NCBI RefSeq assembly: GCF_004193775.1 | Contig: NC_041012.1 | Span: 9,321,223-9,385,222, forward strand | Source of the DNA: Glycine soja | Lineage: Eukaryota > Streptophyta > Magnoliopsida > Fabales > Fabaceae | Direction: 5' to 3' | DNA length: 64,000 bases | Shown here: positions 11,919 to 24,390 of the stretch, one piece after another | Layout: each line of letters starts with the position of its first letter | Position numbering within the stretch: the stretch's first letter is position 1 | Made by a program: the position numbers and the translations under genes | The notes under the pieces: generated by a model | What the model saw: only the letters and a program-made list of their open reading frames with translations | Database searches by the model: none | What the model was told of the DNA's origin: nothing

Positions 11919-14834
11919 TGTCGATTTCTGTTGGAGGAGGGGTAATTATGAGTGGTTTGGGTTTAATTTGGCTTATGGTAGAAGCAATTGAAAAGGAATT
12001 ATGCCTCTACCAAAGATGGTGGTGATGGTGGTAAATAAAGACTTCATGAGAATCACCACGTCAACGGGAAGGAAAAGAGCTAGACATGAGGCATATTGTG
12101 TAGTGTCCACCACAGAATATATACCAGTTTTTTTTTTTTTGTTATTATCGTTTACACTTTAGTTGATGGTCTAACATATATATTAGTCTACTGCAAAAGT
12201 TTTCAATCTGCACATAAAATTAAGGACTGGTTTATGATTAATTGGTTATTGTATTATGCAAAAATCATGTACAACCAGCAACTGAGAAGTGCAGGAGTAG
12301 CCCATAACTACGGATTTTCTTGTTCAGAGGAGGGTTAAAAGGGTGTATGCCAACTGCCCAGATCGAGGTCTAATTAGCATTGAACTTGGACAAACTTTTC
12401 TGTAATCATTTCTAAAAAAAAAAATTAAAGTAAAATAAATTGAATTTCTTGTATAAGATTAGATCAATTTATGTATTTTTTGTGTTTTTTTCATTTAACT
12501 TTTCTAAAAGTTAACGTGGATAAGTTAATTTTTACTTAAAAAGACAATGAAGGGATCATCAAGTGCAATCTAGGAATTTTTCATTACAGAATAAGAATTT
12601 AGCATCTATCAAGTTGGGTTGAAATGGACCGAATTACTTGGCAATAGTTTAGTGTCTGAATGATGTGGTACAGATAACATTGGTATTTATTGAATTTTCC
12701 CGTGTTTTAAGCATACGCAAAGAATGAAGGGCTTTGAATATCTATAATTGGATTTGCTTAGTTGAAAGCTAGGATGATTGAGAATCAGAGACACGCAACC
12801 TTCTTCCGTGATTGAAGTTTTGAAACAAAAAAATAAAGAAGGGAATAAATTCCTTTGCATAATTAGTAGTTTCGTACCTTCTAATCTTGTAAGTCCATTC
12901 GGTTATGCCTAATTTTAAGTTCTTATCTCTTTGTATCTTCACCAATAATGCTAACATCATCTGAAAACATAATTGATTAGATAAGTTATTTATTTTAATG
13001 CTGTGGGTCTTTTAATTTCTTGTAACTTTAAGTATTTTATACGAAAATTCATTCTAATACTAAAATTATTAAAATGAGTGTTTAACTTAATTTTACATAT
13101 ATTATAATACTTAAAAATGTTATTTATAGAATAAATTTGTTTAGTAATGATAAGTAACCACATATCATCCGTTCTCGTGAAAAAAAAATAAACAAACATT
13201 ATTTAAAGTTAAATATTATTGGAGATGCTCCAACTAGTAATGAACCATGATGCAATTATGAGGAATTGATTCCAAATAGTTCTTATACTTTAATATCTCT
13301 AGTACGTGACAAGTTGGACCTTATGAGGTTATGGGATTTTCTTAGCAAAGCATTACCATCACCAATTCATAAAAGCGTTTAATGGAAGCTGCACAGTGGT
13401 TGTAAAGTGTTACAATGTGATAGATGTTTCACAGTGGCTATGTGGTTGTGGAGAACTTATGCTATATTAATATACCCTTTCTCAATTGTATTGCTTCTCA
13501 CTTCTCGAGGAACAAATGCTAGAAGAATTAAGAAACCCAGTTGAACAATAATGACAAAATACAACTTTGATCTTTTTTTTTCTATATCCTTTATTTTTTT
13601 TGACCATTTTTCTTTTTGTTTCTTTTACCACTGAAACAAACATCTGGAATCTTTCGTCAAAGTGTTAGTCATTTGGTTGGTTACTTTCTCCGTTCAATTG
13701 TGCTGCAGCAATGGTACTCGCATGATCTGATCTTCATCTAAAGTGAAAGTTTAATATGATTCTCTTTTCTGGTCTCCGTTATTGGTGCTGATCTCTGTTT
13801 TGTCCTTATCAAGAATGAAATTATTCCTTCCAACTTCCCTCTCCAAAGCCTTTCAAAACTAATCTTTGGCAGCTGCATTGAAACTAATTCTCTGAGTTTT
13901 ATATGCATAATTACCCACGATAACTAAAATTATTAGAATGAATGGTATGGGATAGGAATGGATCTGTATGTAAGCAAAATACCAGACATATATATTGCAA
14001 AGAAATCAACCAGTCAAAGGCAACGGTTCATTTATCAACTTAATAAGAAAATAAAATAAAATAAAGGGTCTGTTACTTTGTCAAAGCATCTACTTTGGGT
14101 GACACAGATCCCATAATTAAGTATAGCAATTTTATTCCCAATAGACCATATCAGTTTCACAAACTAATCAGTGATTACTTTCAAATAAAAAAAAAGTAGT
14201 CAAGTCAACCGCTACAGCTAAAGAAAAAGGCACTAAATAATAAGATGAGGTAATTGATCTTTCCCTTTGTTGCTTGTTTCTTGGTTTCTCCCTTTCTTAT
14301 TCCAATCATTATTGTATCATCATTAAAAAAATTCATTATTGGATCTTCGTTACTAATAATAAGATGAGGTAATTGTATTATATTTTAGTAATTACTGGTA
14401 CGTATTTGGCGTATTTGGCAGAATAATTAAATCAAGTCTCCAAGAAGGTTTTGTTAGATTATCAAATGAGTAATATTTCATATCAATAACATATAAATAA
14501 TTATTTTTGTCTATAAATGTATATAGCATTGATAAATTTGTATCCTGAAAGATATAAATTCAAATTTTAATTTCCAAAAATAAAAAAAATACGACAAATT
14601 CATTTATCCATTAATTTTCATTTGATACCATTAATGAAAAAGTGAAACGAAAAGACGAAAATCTCACAAAAATTATTGTAACATGATTGTTGAATAGAAT
14701 GGATCAAAATATCAGTAAGTTTTTATTGGATCAAAATGTATATAAGTTTTCATTGGACTAATTTATCATATTCTAAATTTTATTTCATTTAAGGATAAAA
14801 TATAATTCAATCTTTATTTTCCTCCTTTTTTTAT
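11919..14834. other. Intergenic region upstream of the DC1 gene
   Basis: About 2.9 kb, AT-rich. A 20-base motif (AATAATAAGATGAGGTAATT) occurs twice near 14235 and 14355. No open frame here has recognisable family features, and I see no exon set. Confidence 0.5.
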
Positions 14835-15025
14835 TGTTACAACCATAACATTATAACAAATTTAAAAAATAAGAAAACAAACCTGAGTTAAAATAAACAT
14901 AATAATATTAATTAATGTTATTTCTGAAATTTTTAATATGATAGTATCAATATTATGTTTATTTTAACTCATGTTTATTTTCTTATTTTTTTAGTGTTTA
15001 ATGTAATGTTATGCTTATAAATAAT
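14835..15025. mobile_element. Small hairpin MITE
   Basis: Two arms of about 50-70 bp are inverted repeats of each other: about 14840-14910 (AAAATAAGAAAACAAACCTG, then AGTTAAAATAAACATAATA) and about 14947-15020 (TATTATGTTTATTTTAACT, then CATGTTTATTTTCTTATTTT). The loop is short. The element is non-coding and close to the size of a MITE. It ends about 280 bp upstream of the PPR gene start. I could not fix a target duplication. Confidence 0.65.
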
Positions 15026-15304
15026 TATTTTTGTAACATTTGTATGTGTCACATTAACTCTTTTAGGAATAGTCTCAAACGACAGAAATTAAGGAATAAA
15101 CTAGAATTTAAATTTTTAATTTTTCAAAAACGAATTGTTTTAAGCACTATATATTTAAAAACGAAAAATATTTATCCTAAAAGAAAAAAAAAATACATCA
15201 AATCAGTTACTCTACTTATCATACCATACATTTTTAGTGATTGTCAAGAGAATAAATATTAGCGAAGAGTTGCTATAGAAAATTGAAGGACAACAAACAT
15301 CTGA

Positions 15305-16768
15305 ATGGCGATTCAAATCCTTAAACAGTTTTCCCAAACTCTGAGACCAAAACCTTGGACTCTGTTCTTCTCTTTCTCTTGTTCAAACGATGCTTCCCAG
15401 AGTTTAGTGACAGACGCTGTTTCCATTCTCACCCATCACCGTTCCAAGTCACGTTGGAGCAATCTCCGTTCAGCGTGCCCCAACGGCATCACCCCCGCCG
15501 AGTTTTCCGAAATTACCCTCCACATCAAGAACAAACCCCAACTCGCCCTTCGCTTCTTCCTTTGGACCAAATCCAAATCCCTCTGCAACCACAACCTCGC
15601 CTCGTACTCCTCCATCATCCACCTCCTCGCACGTGCGCGCCTCTCCTCACACGCTTACGACCTCATCCGAACCGCAATTCGCGCTTCCCACCAAAACGAC
15701 GAGGAAAATTGTCGTTTCAACTCGCGGCCTCTGAACCTCTTCGAAACCCTCGTTAAAACCTACCGAGACTCCGGGTCCGCTCCCTTCGTCTTCGATTTGT
15801 TGATCAAGGCGTGTTTGGATTCCAAAAAACTTGACCCTTCTATTGAGATCGTTCGAATGTTGCTCTCTCGCGGGATCAGCCCTAAAGTTAGCACCTTGAA
15901 TTCTTTGATTTCTAGGGTTTGTAAAAGTCGAGGGGTGGATGAAGGGTATGCAATTTACCGCGAGTTTTTTCGGTTGGATGAGGAAAACAACGAAATTTCT
16001 AAAAGGGGTTCTGGTTTTAGAGTCACCCCTAATGTCCATACTTATAATGATTTGATGCTGTGCTGTTACCAAGATGGTTTGGTGGAAAGGGTGGAGAAGA
16101 TTTGGATTGAAATGAAGTGTAACTATAAACCCAATGCTTATAGCTATAGTGTGTTGATGGCTACTTTTTGTGATGAAGGGAGAATGGGGGATGCAGAAAA
16201 GTTGTGGGAAGAGTTGAGAAGTGAGAAAATTGAGCCTGATGTTGTTAGTTATAATACTATCATTGGTGGGTTTTGTACGATTGGAGATGTTGGAAGGGCT
16301 GAGGAATTTTTCAGGGAAATGGCTGTGGCTGGTGTTGGCACCACTGCTTCAACTTATGAGCATCTTGTGAAGGGGTATTGTAATATTGGGGATGTTGATT
16401 CGGCTGTTCTTGTTTATAAGGATATGGCTAGGAGCGATTTAAGGCCTGATGCATCAACCCTTGACGTAATGATTAGGTTGCTTTGTGATAAGGGTAGGGT
16501 TCGGGAATCTCTGGAGTTTGTGAGGTGTGCAGTTGGTAAATTTGATTTGATTCCAATGGAAAAGAGTTATGAGGCCTTGATAAAGGGGTTGTGTTTTGAT
16601 GGGAGGATGGAAGAAGCGTTGAAGGTTCAGGCAGAGATGGTTGGAAAAGGTTTCCAACCGAATTCTGAAATATATGGTGCTTTTGTTGATGGATATGTTA
16701 GACATGGGAACGAGGAGATGGCAGAAGCTTTGAGGAAAGAAATGCTCCAAAATCAGATGCAGAGCTAA
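15305..16768 (+). CDS. P-class pentatricopeptide repeat protein, probably organelle-targeted
   Basis: A single exon of 487 residues. The N-terminus (MAIQILKQFSQTLRPKPWTL) is basic and Ser-rich with few acidic residues, as expected for a mitochondrial or plastid transit peptide. From about residue 155 to 480 I count roughly nine 35-residue PPR units, for example NAYSYSVLMATFCDEGRM, DVVSYNTIIGGFCTIGDV and MEKSYEALIKGLCFDGRM, most ending in a Pro at the unit boundary. There is no E, DYW or SMR extension, so it is P class. Such proteins bind organelle transcripts one base per repeat and affect processing, stability or translation; the target is unknown. It resembles Arabidopsis At2g15980 (from memory). 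GC content is noticeably higher in the 5' half of the gene than in the 3' half. Confidence 0.93.
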   Translation: MAIQILKQFSQTLRPKPWTLFFSFSCSNDASQSLVTDAVSILTHHRSKSRWSNLRSACPNGITPAEFSEITLHIKNKPQLALRFFLWTKSKSLCNHNLASYSSIIHLLARARLSSHAYDLIRTAIRASHQNDEENCRFNSRPLNLFETLVKTYRDSGSAPFVFDLLIKACLDSKKLDPSIEIVRMLLSRGISPKVSTLNSLISRVCKSRGVDEGYAIYREFFRLDEENNEISKRGSGFRVTPNVHTYNDLMLCCYQDGLVERVEKIWIEMKCNYKPNAYSYSVLMATFCDEGRMGDAEKLWEELRSEKIEPDVVSYNTIIGGFCTIGDVGRAEEFFREMAVAGVGTTASTYEHLVKGYCNIGDVDSAVLVYKDMARSDLRPDASTLDVMIRLLCDKGRVRESLEFVRCAVGKFDLIPMEKSYEALIKGLCFDGRMEEALKVQAEMVGKGFQPNSEIYGAFVDGYVRHGNEEMAEALRKEMLQNQMQS

Positions 16769-17467
16769 CAGAATAATAGCTTTTGTACTTTGCCAAATCT
16801 GGTGAAAATAATTTTCTTGTACGATTCTGTGGCCATCCTGAGTGAACTTGTTGGGGGGGGTGATGATGAACTGTATATCCTGATTTGTTTTTATGCTCAG
16901 GTGTGGTTGATAATAGTGGTTATCTCCCGATAATCAACGTAAGATAAATGGCATTACACATTGAAACAACGCTGTCAAATGCTGATTGAACACAAGTGTA
17001 GCACATTTTTTTGTAAAATTCTGTTCTTAGTGCATTGGATGCAGTTAAAGCCAAATTACTTGTCTTAATATTCCCACAGTATATTTTGGATGTCAAAAGC
17101 AGGCTTTTAAAGGATACCGTATCCCAGGAATTTAATTTGCTTTGTAGCAGCAGAAATGACGATTTATTTTGTTATCTGGTGTCGCGTAATGATCATACTG
17201 TAATTCATAAATTCAACTGTTGATTTTTTGTATCTGCTATGAAGCTGAGCATGACTTTCATTGGACTCAAGATGTACTTTGCTCCTGTGTACGGTTCAAC
17301 ATTGAGCTCCTCTATACTTTGAACTTTTCCAAATACAAGTTACATGAGTTTTGTAACTATAAATATACAACATTTAAAATCCTGCCCCCCTGATATTTCT
17401 CATGCTATAATTGAAGGGGCAAAAATACAAAATAAATAATGATTAATCTAATAACTTTACAGGGGAG
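16769..17467. other. Spacer between convergent PPR and CASP-like genes
   Basis: About 700 bp holding both 3' UTRs. A G-run (GGGGGGGG) lies near 16853-16860. I see no separate gene. Confidence 0.6.
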
Positions 17468-19098
17468 TTAAATGAGAATCACAGAGGGTAATAGCCAAAG
17501 GTTAAATAGAGAGGATGCCATAGATAGAAACCATGACAAAAAAGCCATAACTGCAGATATCCTGTACCTGCTACAAAGCTTTGGAGGGCAAAAAGACCCA
17601 TGGGTGTTGAGAAGGAGATCCACAACACTAGCTGTTGAGCAAGCTGCTGCTAGTATGAGGGTTGATAATACCTATAACAAATAAACATGAGTCACTTAAC
17701 GGATGGTTGCCAATATGTATCTCCATCAACTAATAGATAACACTTGGATCAGAAACTACATACCCAATCTCCCACAACGATAATCAACAGTATTCCTGGT
17801 TGACGAATGGGGCATTTGACCAGAACGGAATATCCATCTACTAATGCTAATGTGAAACTCCATGGTATGACCAACCCCATAATTGTCACCAAATAGCTAG
17901 GACATGGATAGTGGAGACAAAAATAAGATAATTAATTAACAGAAAAATCAACAAATTCAATTATGCTAATGATGCCTGCTCAGCTCCTGCCATTTATGTG
18001 ATGCAAATAACAGAAGCAGAATTTTAAGCATATTTAACAAGTGATAGAGAAGATTATCAATAAAAGATTCAAATGTGCTGACAACCTGAACTGCGGCTTT
18101 GTTGAGTAAATGGTGAGATGGGAGAAAAAGTAATTTCCGTTGAAATTCACAAAATGTGCTTGACAATTTAATAATACAAATCAAGCTTTTGTTTTAGAAT
18201 TCAATAGTTTCATAAAGCTTCTCTTAAGAACTAATAACAACGGCTTTCTTGCTGATATAATTCTTTGCTCTCTAGGAGAAGAATTTATAATGATTTCATA
18301 ATAAATTTAGATGAGTGTGTGTGTGCGTATATATATATATATTCTTTTGTCACTTATCACAAATAGGATCGATCAAGATCACTGTGATGCCATTTCATTA
18401 TACCGACCAGTTCTTAACACTATATATGCAAACAGAGATTTGGTGCTTAAGTAGATTGGATCATTATATAAAATACTGATTTTAGTAGCAATTTGATCAT
18501 AGTAAAGAAATATCAATAGAATAACGAAATTCAAAATCCTTCTGTCTCATCGCTGGGTGCAAAACAATAGCCAAAGGGTGGAGGAAAAGTTAAAGGTAAA
18601 CAACTGAATTAATTCTCTTCCGCCACTCCATAGAGAATAAGTTGACTGCTCTAAGATTAAGCAACCTGACGCTAAAAAGTTGAAAAGTCTACTCGAAGAG
18701 GAAACTTGCTAAGAAATATATCATCCACCAATATCATCTTTGGCATAAAATTAATTACTCCTTTTCCTGTTTTTGAGCTGAATGAACTCAATGACCAAAA
18801 TCACCCTTGGCATAAAATTAATTATTCTTTTTCCTGTTTTTGAGCTGAATAAACTCAATGCTAGATGAGATGATCTATGAATAACATATATATATGGAGG
18901 AAAAAGAAGCATTAGAGCGGCTAAAACACTGCAGAATGGCGGGGAGAAAGGAGAAAGAAAAAGGTACCAGAAAGCCGTGTAGCTGTAGAATTCAACCCCC
19001 AGAGACATAAAGAGAAGGGAAGCAGAAGAGAACATGGTCTGGCCCAATCTCAGACTGAAGCTAGCGCTGGTGCCCACAGAGCCAGGTAATTCATCCAT
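17468..19098 (-). CDS. CASPL5C: CASP-like protein 5C (four-helix MARVEL-type membrane protein)
   Basis: Three exons on the minus strand: 19098-18968, 17896-17764 and 17671-17468. All introns are GT-AG and the spliced product has 155 residues. It starts MDELPGSVGTSASFSLRLGQ, the CASPL5C signature. Exon 2 gives YLVTIMGLVIPWSFTLALVD, and exon 3 has AACSTASVVDLLLN, then FCPPKLCSRYRISAVMAFLS. Four transmembrane segments are evident. CASP and CASP-like proteins form plasma-membrane scaffold domains. The founding CASPs position the Casparian strip, while the role of group 5 members is mostly unknown. The two extracellular Cys in CPPKLC are kept. Two of the three exons are too short or too shadowed to stand out as open frames and were found by tracing splice phase. 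Nothing looks broken. Confidence 0.9.
18735..18866. repeat. Imperfect tandem duplication in CASP-like gene intron 1
   Basis: Two adjacent units of about 65 bp, each containing TTGGCATAAAATTAATTA and CCTGTTTTTGAGCTGAAT. They differ at a few positions, so this is an old local duplication inside the 1071-bp first intron. Confidence 0.85.
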
Positions 19099-22000
19099 TA
19101 ACTAATTGCATGAGATGTATACTAGTACTCTACAATTCTATTTCTTGATTTTCGGCTTTCCTTGTGATATTCCACTATCATATTCCTCCTTCAAGTTCAA
19201 ACCAAACTCCTCTTGTCATCAACGACGTTTACATCTTTCAGCTGAAACCTTCTCGTGGTTCAAAAACATCATCTATACCAGTTAAGATCTCACTACTCCC
19301 AATGTTTGTACTAAGTTCTTGACCCCTATTATCCCTTGTGCAAATAATGAAACAAGACAAGGAAGAAAGGAAAGGAAATCCAATATGTAATAAGGACATG
19401 GGGTTGCACTTTATGACAACGAAGACCTCACTCTTCCAAATAGAAACTTCATGACAGAGAATTTCCGGCAAGTTTATGTTAGGTGCAAGTTTGGACTTTG
19501 TGACAAGGCTTTTTCTGTCTGCTGTTTGAGCAATAATGTTGTTGCTTTAATTAGGATGGTGGTGTGTTGACACATGGGCTACTTCGTTTTTCGGTGGCAG
19601 GTCCTTGGTGCCGCTAAATATGAGATAGATTTCTTTGACATGACTTTAATGGGGTGAGTCCTAACTTTTTCTGTTTATAGCAGAAACGTTTTGCCTTCTC
19701 CACTCTAGCCTCATCATGGTGGAAAGAATAGAAGAGTAAAATATTTTTGGATGAGATATGTTCAAAAGGGTGATCAAAAGATGTTTTTTTTTTTTTTTTT
19801 GCTTTAAGATATGATCCTTTTTTGTTGTTTATTTTTATATTATATTCGATGGTTTTTTGTTGTTTATTTTTATATTATATTCGATGGTTTTTTGTTGCTT
19901 ATATGGTTTTGAACGGTCGTTAGTCTTGGTTGATAGGGACCAGACAAGACAAGAGAAGCATCTGTGTCCAAAATGAATTTATGAATGGGAATGACTAGCG
20001 GCAAATTGTGTACCAGTACTTTGAGGGAACTCGGATTCGCCATTTGTCAAACCAGTATTGTGCCCATTTTCATTGGAAAATGATGTGATCATGTGATGCA
20101 ATGCAAGTGGTAACGAGGAGGAGAAACTAGAATTGTGTTGGGGGACAAAAGGCTATAAGCCTATAAGGACTATCGGTGTTGGAGTCTCACCTTAGCTTGT
20201 GAACTGTGAAGCTTTACTTCGTCAAGGCGTAAAGGTTGTGAGGAGACAAAGTGAGAGTGGAAGATAATAGGTTAGAAGAGAAAAGATGAAAAATAGAGGT
20301 AATTTGATTGAAAAGAAATTATGTAAAGGAACGTAGTTTTTATCTATTTTCATTCAGATCTCAATTTTATTAAGAAAATTTTTAAGTGTGAAACTCATGA
20401 TTTTTTTTAAAAAATAAATCACATCTCTTCTCAACCAAATCAACCCTTCATGCACATTTCTCCTCCCTTTTTTGCCTTTTTTTCCTCCTCTCCTTAATTT
20501 GACCCAAACCAAATCATTCCCAAGTGATAAATAAACAAAAATGGTACACTAAATGCAACATCCCCATATGTGCAAAGTATTTACCTATTTTACCAGTAAC
20601 TAAGTTTTGCGAAAAAAAAACTAGACAAATAATAAGATCTCTCCTCCCAATCAATTTTTTTCATCTACATAACTTAATGCAAAACCTTATTTAAAAGACC
20701 TAAGTTCAATTTCACTTAAACTAACGTGTTGGTTAACGTATTAACAAATTAAAGAAAATTGTATTTATATACTTCCTGCTTCGCTCTATCAATTTTTATG
20801 GATAAAACACAAGAAAGAAACCATTATTCTTGAAAACCAAATCGACTGTTCACATTAGTTCAATCATGAACCAAGCTACCAACCGTTCCCGTCACATGGC
20901 TACTCTGTAAACATTAATGATATGTTTGGACAAAGAGGAAGAAAATAAATAAAAATAATATAAATAATAATACTTTTTATTTAATTAAAGGAAATATAAA
21001 AGAGAAAAAAAATTAACTTTTAAAAATAGTAGATTTTTCTTCTCATTCTTTTTCTCTTCAATCCAAATTTTAAATAAAAAAAATCCCTTCATTCTCTTTT
21101 CTTTGGGAACATGTTGGTAAGATAGGCAAGTGGCCGAATCAACAAAAAAATCCGTTTTTCCCTCGGGGCCTCACCTTTTTTTCCTGTTGAGTATATTTGA
21201 CAGAAATTTTGAAAATAGAAAGCTAATTTTTTAATAAACATTATATAACTTAATAATTTTTAAAATAATAAAGATTATATATTAAAAAATTAATCTTTTA
21301 AACAATTTAAAGAAATATATTACTACATCTTATAACCAACCTTCACCAAACACGTCCAAGATAAAATTCCATGTAATCAATTATAACAATAATTGAGTAT
21401 ATCTATAATTGACTATTGAAATTGTCTATCGTTTCACAACTAGCCCAAACACATTTATATTACAAATGCAAAAGGAAATATGATTAAACTCTATATCATC
21501 ATGGCCTCACAATTTCAAGGGTTACATAAATACATTACTCCATTATTGTCCCGAACCCAAGGACACATCCAACTCCTCAAAATCCACTGCAGCAAAAAAA
21601 GAAAGAAAAAGAAAAAGAACGTCACTACGTCAGCATACAAAACGTGGTCAATCGAGGGAAAAGGCAGCTATGAAGTAAACATTTAACTGCCCACTTAGAA
21701 TAGCAAATAAACTTGTACAGCATTACATGGGTAGAAATGGAAGACACAGCAGAATTGGATTTCCTTTATGTTTGCAAAAGGAGAGAGAGAGAGAGAAATC
21801 CATAATTAAATAGAAATATTCAGTTAAACACCAAAAATGAATAATATTTCAGCTAAAAGGTCACAATTAGAAGTGGGGACAAAATAGTGAGTGCAACACT
21901 ACAAGATTGAGACAGCAAATACACTAAACAATAGCTATTGGCAAGTGCCATATACCACCCAAGATCACAAATTATGCATTTTGATACTAGATCTGTAGAT

Positions 22001-23667
22001 GATACAAGTTCATCTTTAGCAAACAACACAAACATAAGGCCATAGTAGTCCATCCCAGATACGGAGCAGACGACACAAAAAGGGATAGTGGATAGCGGGA
22101 TGGCTGTTATTTTAATATTTTTTAATTATATTAAATAATTAATATCATACACACACATATATAGATGCTTACTAACAGCAAGAGTCCAGTAATATAATAG
22201 GAAAAAAAAAGTACATGAGAGAAAGAATATAGAACAAAACATAAGACCCCTATTTGACATGAACTGAATACCCCCCAAAGGATATGAACAGCAAGAGACA
22301 AGAGAACAATGTTTCAGACTTTCAGTTTGCAAATTAGCTGTAAACTCCACAGGAGTGCCGTGGGTTGACCAGAAACTCCATCACAGTACAATGGTTGGCC
22401 AGAAACACAGTTCGGAGCCCTGGGTCAGAAGGTTTGCATCGAAAAGAGAAGAGAAGAGATCAATGTCATTTATCCCTCCAAAGGCATGTGAGTGGAAAAT
22501 AGGGTCAGATAAAGTAAAAAGGGTGAAATCCCAAAGATTGGCCCCCACTTAAACAGCACAAGCATCGTTCGAGGGGTGAAAAGAGGGGGAAATAAGGGGG
22601 GTTTGTATCTGAGCCAGTGGTGGCCAAGAATGACCGCGATTCACCCCGCTCCAGACACAACACTAAACTGAGACACAACATGCTCCAGATAGAGGCAAAC
22701 AGTCACTCCACGCCACTCCAGGGCACGATTAACTACTATTAATAAGACAGAACTACCAGCCTTCAAATTCCCTGTTTATGTTATGGCATCTTCTTATCTT
22801 ATATACTAACAAAAATGCAATCACTTACTCAAGTTTGGAAAAGTCAATTTTAGAAGTCATATTGATTAATGATCAATGCTTAACAACCATATAAATCCAA
22901 TCAAAAAGGATATTCTTCTTCCTTATTGTTAAATCTAAATCCAATCTGTAGTTTTCAACTCTCTTGATTGTCTTATGGAATGAAAAACAGAGGGATGCAC
23001 AGTAAAAACAGACTAAAAGCTCACTCCTCATCACCAAAATTCCACTCATCATATAATCTAACCATATTCTAATAAACCAATAGTACTATTTTATCATTCG
23101 AATGTCAAAATTTATTCAGTAAGATATCAACCATGGAAACCACCAGATTGACAATGAAGATGCAAAACCTGCAGGCACGAGAAAATCATATGTTGAAATA
23201 AATGTTAATCACGTGTTGGTTTGTAACTTACAATTCATGTAGAAAAGGTTTTACACAAACATGAGTGCAAGGTCAAATCATCTCAGCTATGCAATGTCTA
23301 TCACGGTTTGCAACAATTGCTAGAAACAGCACAATGTTCAGGATGCAAATAGCACAAAATGTTGTCATTTGTTCTTTTCATTATTTATTATCCAATTTAC
23401 TGCAGCTAGGGTCGTAAATTCCTGAGTTTAGCACGGCATATATTACTCTCCTGTCTGTACAATTTTCACTTCATAATATTTTTTTTATGGGAGGATTTTT
23501 TTTTTTACCAAATCAAGGGAAAAAGAAATAGATTTTAAGGGAGCAAATATTCCCCTATTTACATTTTAATTTTACTCTGTTAAAGATGTTTCCATAACTT
23601 TTTCACTACAAAATAAGACAATTGAGAAGAAACGAGGAAGGTACCTCTGCCGAGGAAGAGTGAGAAG
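19099..23667. other. Intergenic region between the CASP-like gene and TOM6
   Basis: About 4.6 kb. It contains the CASP-like promoter, a 35-bp tandem repeat (19818-19887), an interrupted GA run near 21780-21797, and probably the 3' UTR of TOM6. The open frames at 19238-19471, 21853-22053 and 22355-22552 lack family features and I do not call them genes. Confidence 0.5.
19818..19887. repeat. 35-bp tandem repeat, two perfect copies plus a partial third
   Basis: Unit 1 is 19818-19852 and unit 2 is 19853-19887. Each begins TTTTTTGTTGTTTATTTTTA and ends TTCGATGG. A third, partial copy follows to about 19901. Confidence 0.9.
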
Positions 23668-23832
23668 CTAAAGCTCGAGCTTAAGTTCCTCTTTCTCGGT
23701 GCTGAGAAAGTGAAGAACGTAAGGGGTGACTCGAATAACAACAACCCATGCCCCGAACATGGCCGCGTGAGATTTCAGCTGCTTCAGTGCTGCAGCTTTG
23801 TCTGGCTTGCGCATGAACATTCCTGGAAACAT
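23668..23832 (-). CDS. TOM6: TOM6, small subunit of the mitochondrial outer-membrane import complex
   Basis: A 54-residue single coding exon, easily missed because it is so short. It starts MFPGMFMRKPDKAAALKQLK, continues SHAAMFGAWVVVIRVTPYVL and ends EKEELKLEL. This is the plant TOM6 pattern. TOM6 is a tail-type single-span subunit that stabilises the TOM40 translocase through which nuclear-encoded proteins enter mitochondria. The single transmembrane helix covers about residues 23-43, with a basic cytosolic N-terminal part. The ATG at 23832 is the first on the likely leader. The upstream region has telo-box and site II motifs typical of nuclear genes for mitochondrial and ribosomal proteins. 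A GT donor-like site just after the stop (near 23643) hints at a 3' UTR intron, but I could not prove it. Confidence 0.93.
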   Translation of the reverse strand: MFPGMFMRKPDKAAALKQLKSHAAMFGAWVVVIRVTPYVLHFLSTEKEELKLEL

Positions 23833-23865
23833 GATGATGCCTTCTTCTCTGATCTGATTTCGCTT

Positions 23866-23985
23866 AAACCCTAACTCTCAATCTTCACTCTTCTCTTCAA
23901 TTTAGGGTTTCTCTGTTGCTACCTCAACATGTATATTTCTTAACCTTCTCTGTTTTCTCCAAACAAATAGCAATCACGGCCCATA
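23866..23985 (-). promoter_or_regulatory. Telo-box and site II elements upstream of TOM6
   Basis: AAACCCTAA lies at 23866-23874 and its reverse form TTAGGGTTT at about 23902-23910. A site II motif (TGGGCC on the minus strand) lies at 23978-23983. Together these elements are known to drive plant genes for ribosomal and mitochondrial proteins in dividing cells, which fits TOM6. Confidence 0.65.
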
Positions 23986-24090
23986 AGGATAACGCTTATA
24001 TTCTGGATGTTGCTAGGTGCACATGCATATTGCTTATGCACCCAGCATTCAAATAAAATTCTAAAAATGCTCTTAAGTATTTTTTTCTTT

Positions 24091-24390
24091 AACGGATTAC
24101 ATAATCCGTATTTCTTTTAATTTATTAATTAAATAATTTTATATTTTTTAATAGTAAATTTTTTTATTTATAAAAAACATACGGATTAGTTAATCCGTAT
24201 GAGTTATATCAAAATTAATTATCACAAAATTTATTATTTAAATTTACATGAGCATTAAATATATATTAGAAATTTTAATATTATATATAACAACATTATT
24301 TATTTTATAATATAATTGGTCTATTAGTTTAGTAGGTTAGAGTTTTGTATGGATTAGGCTAATCCGTAAGTCTCATACGGATTAGCTAAT
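24091..24390. repeat. Cluster of palindromic 'CGGATTA..TAATCCG' motifs
   Basis: Short perfect or near-perfect palindromes built on CGGATTAxxTAATCCG occur at about 24092-24109 and 24180-24202. Further half-sites of the same word occur at about 24351-24387. They look like subterminal repeats of a transposon whose ends I could not define. Confidence 0.5.
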
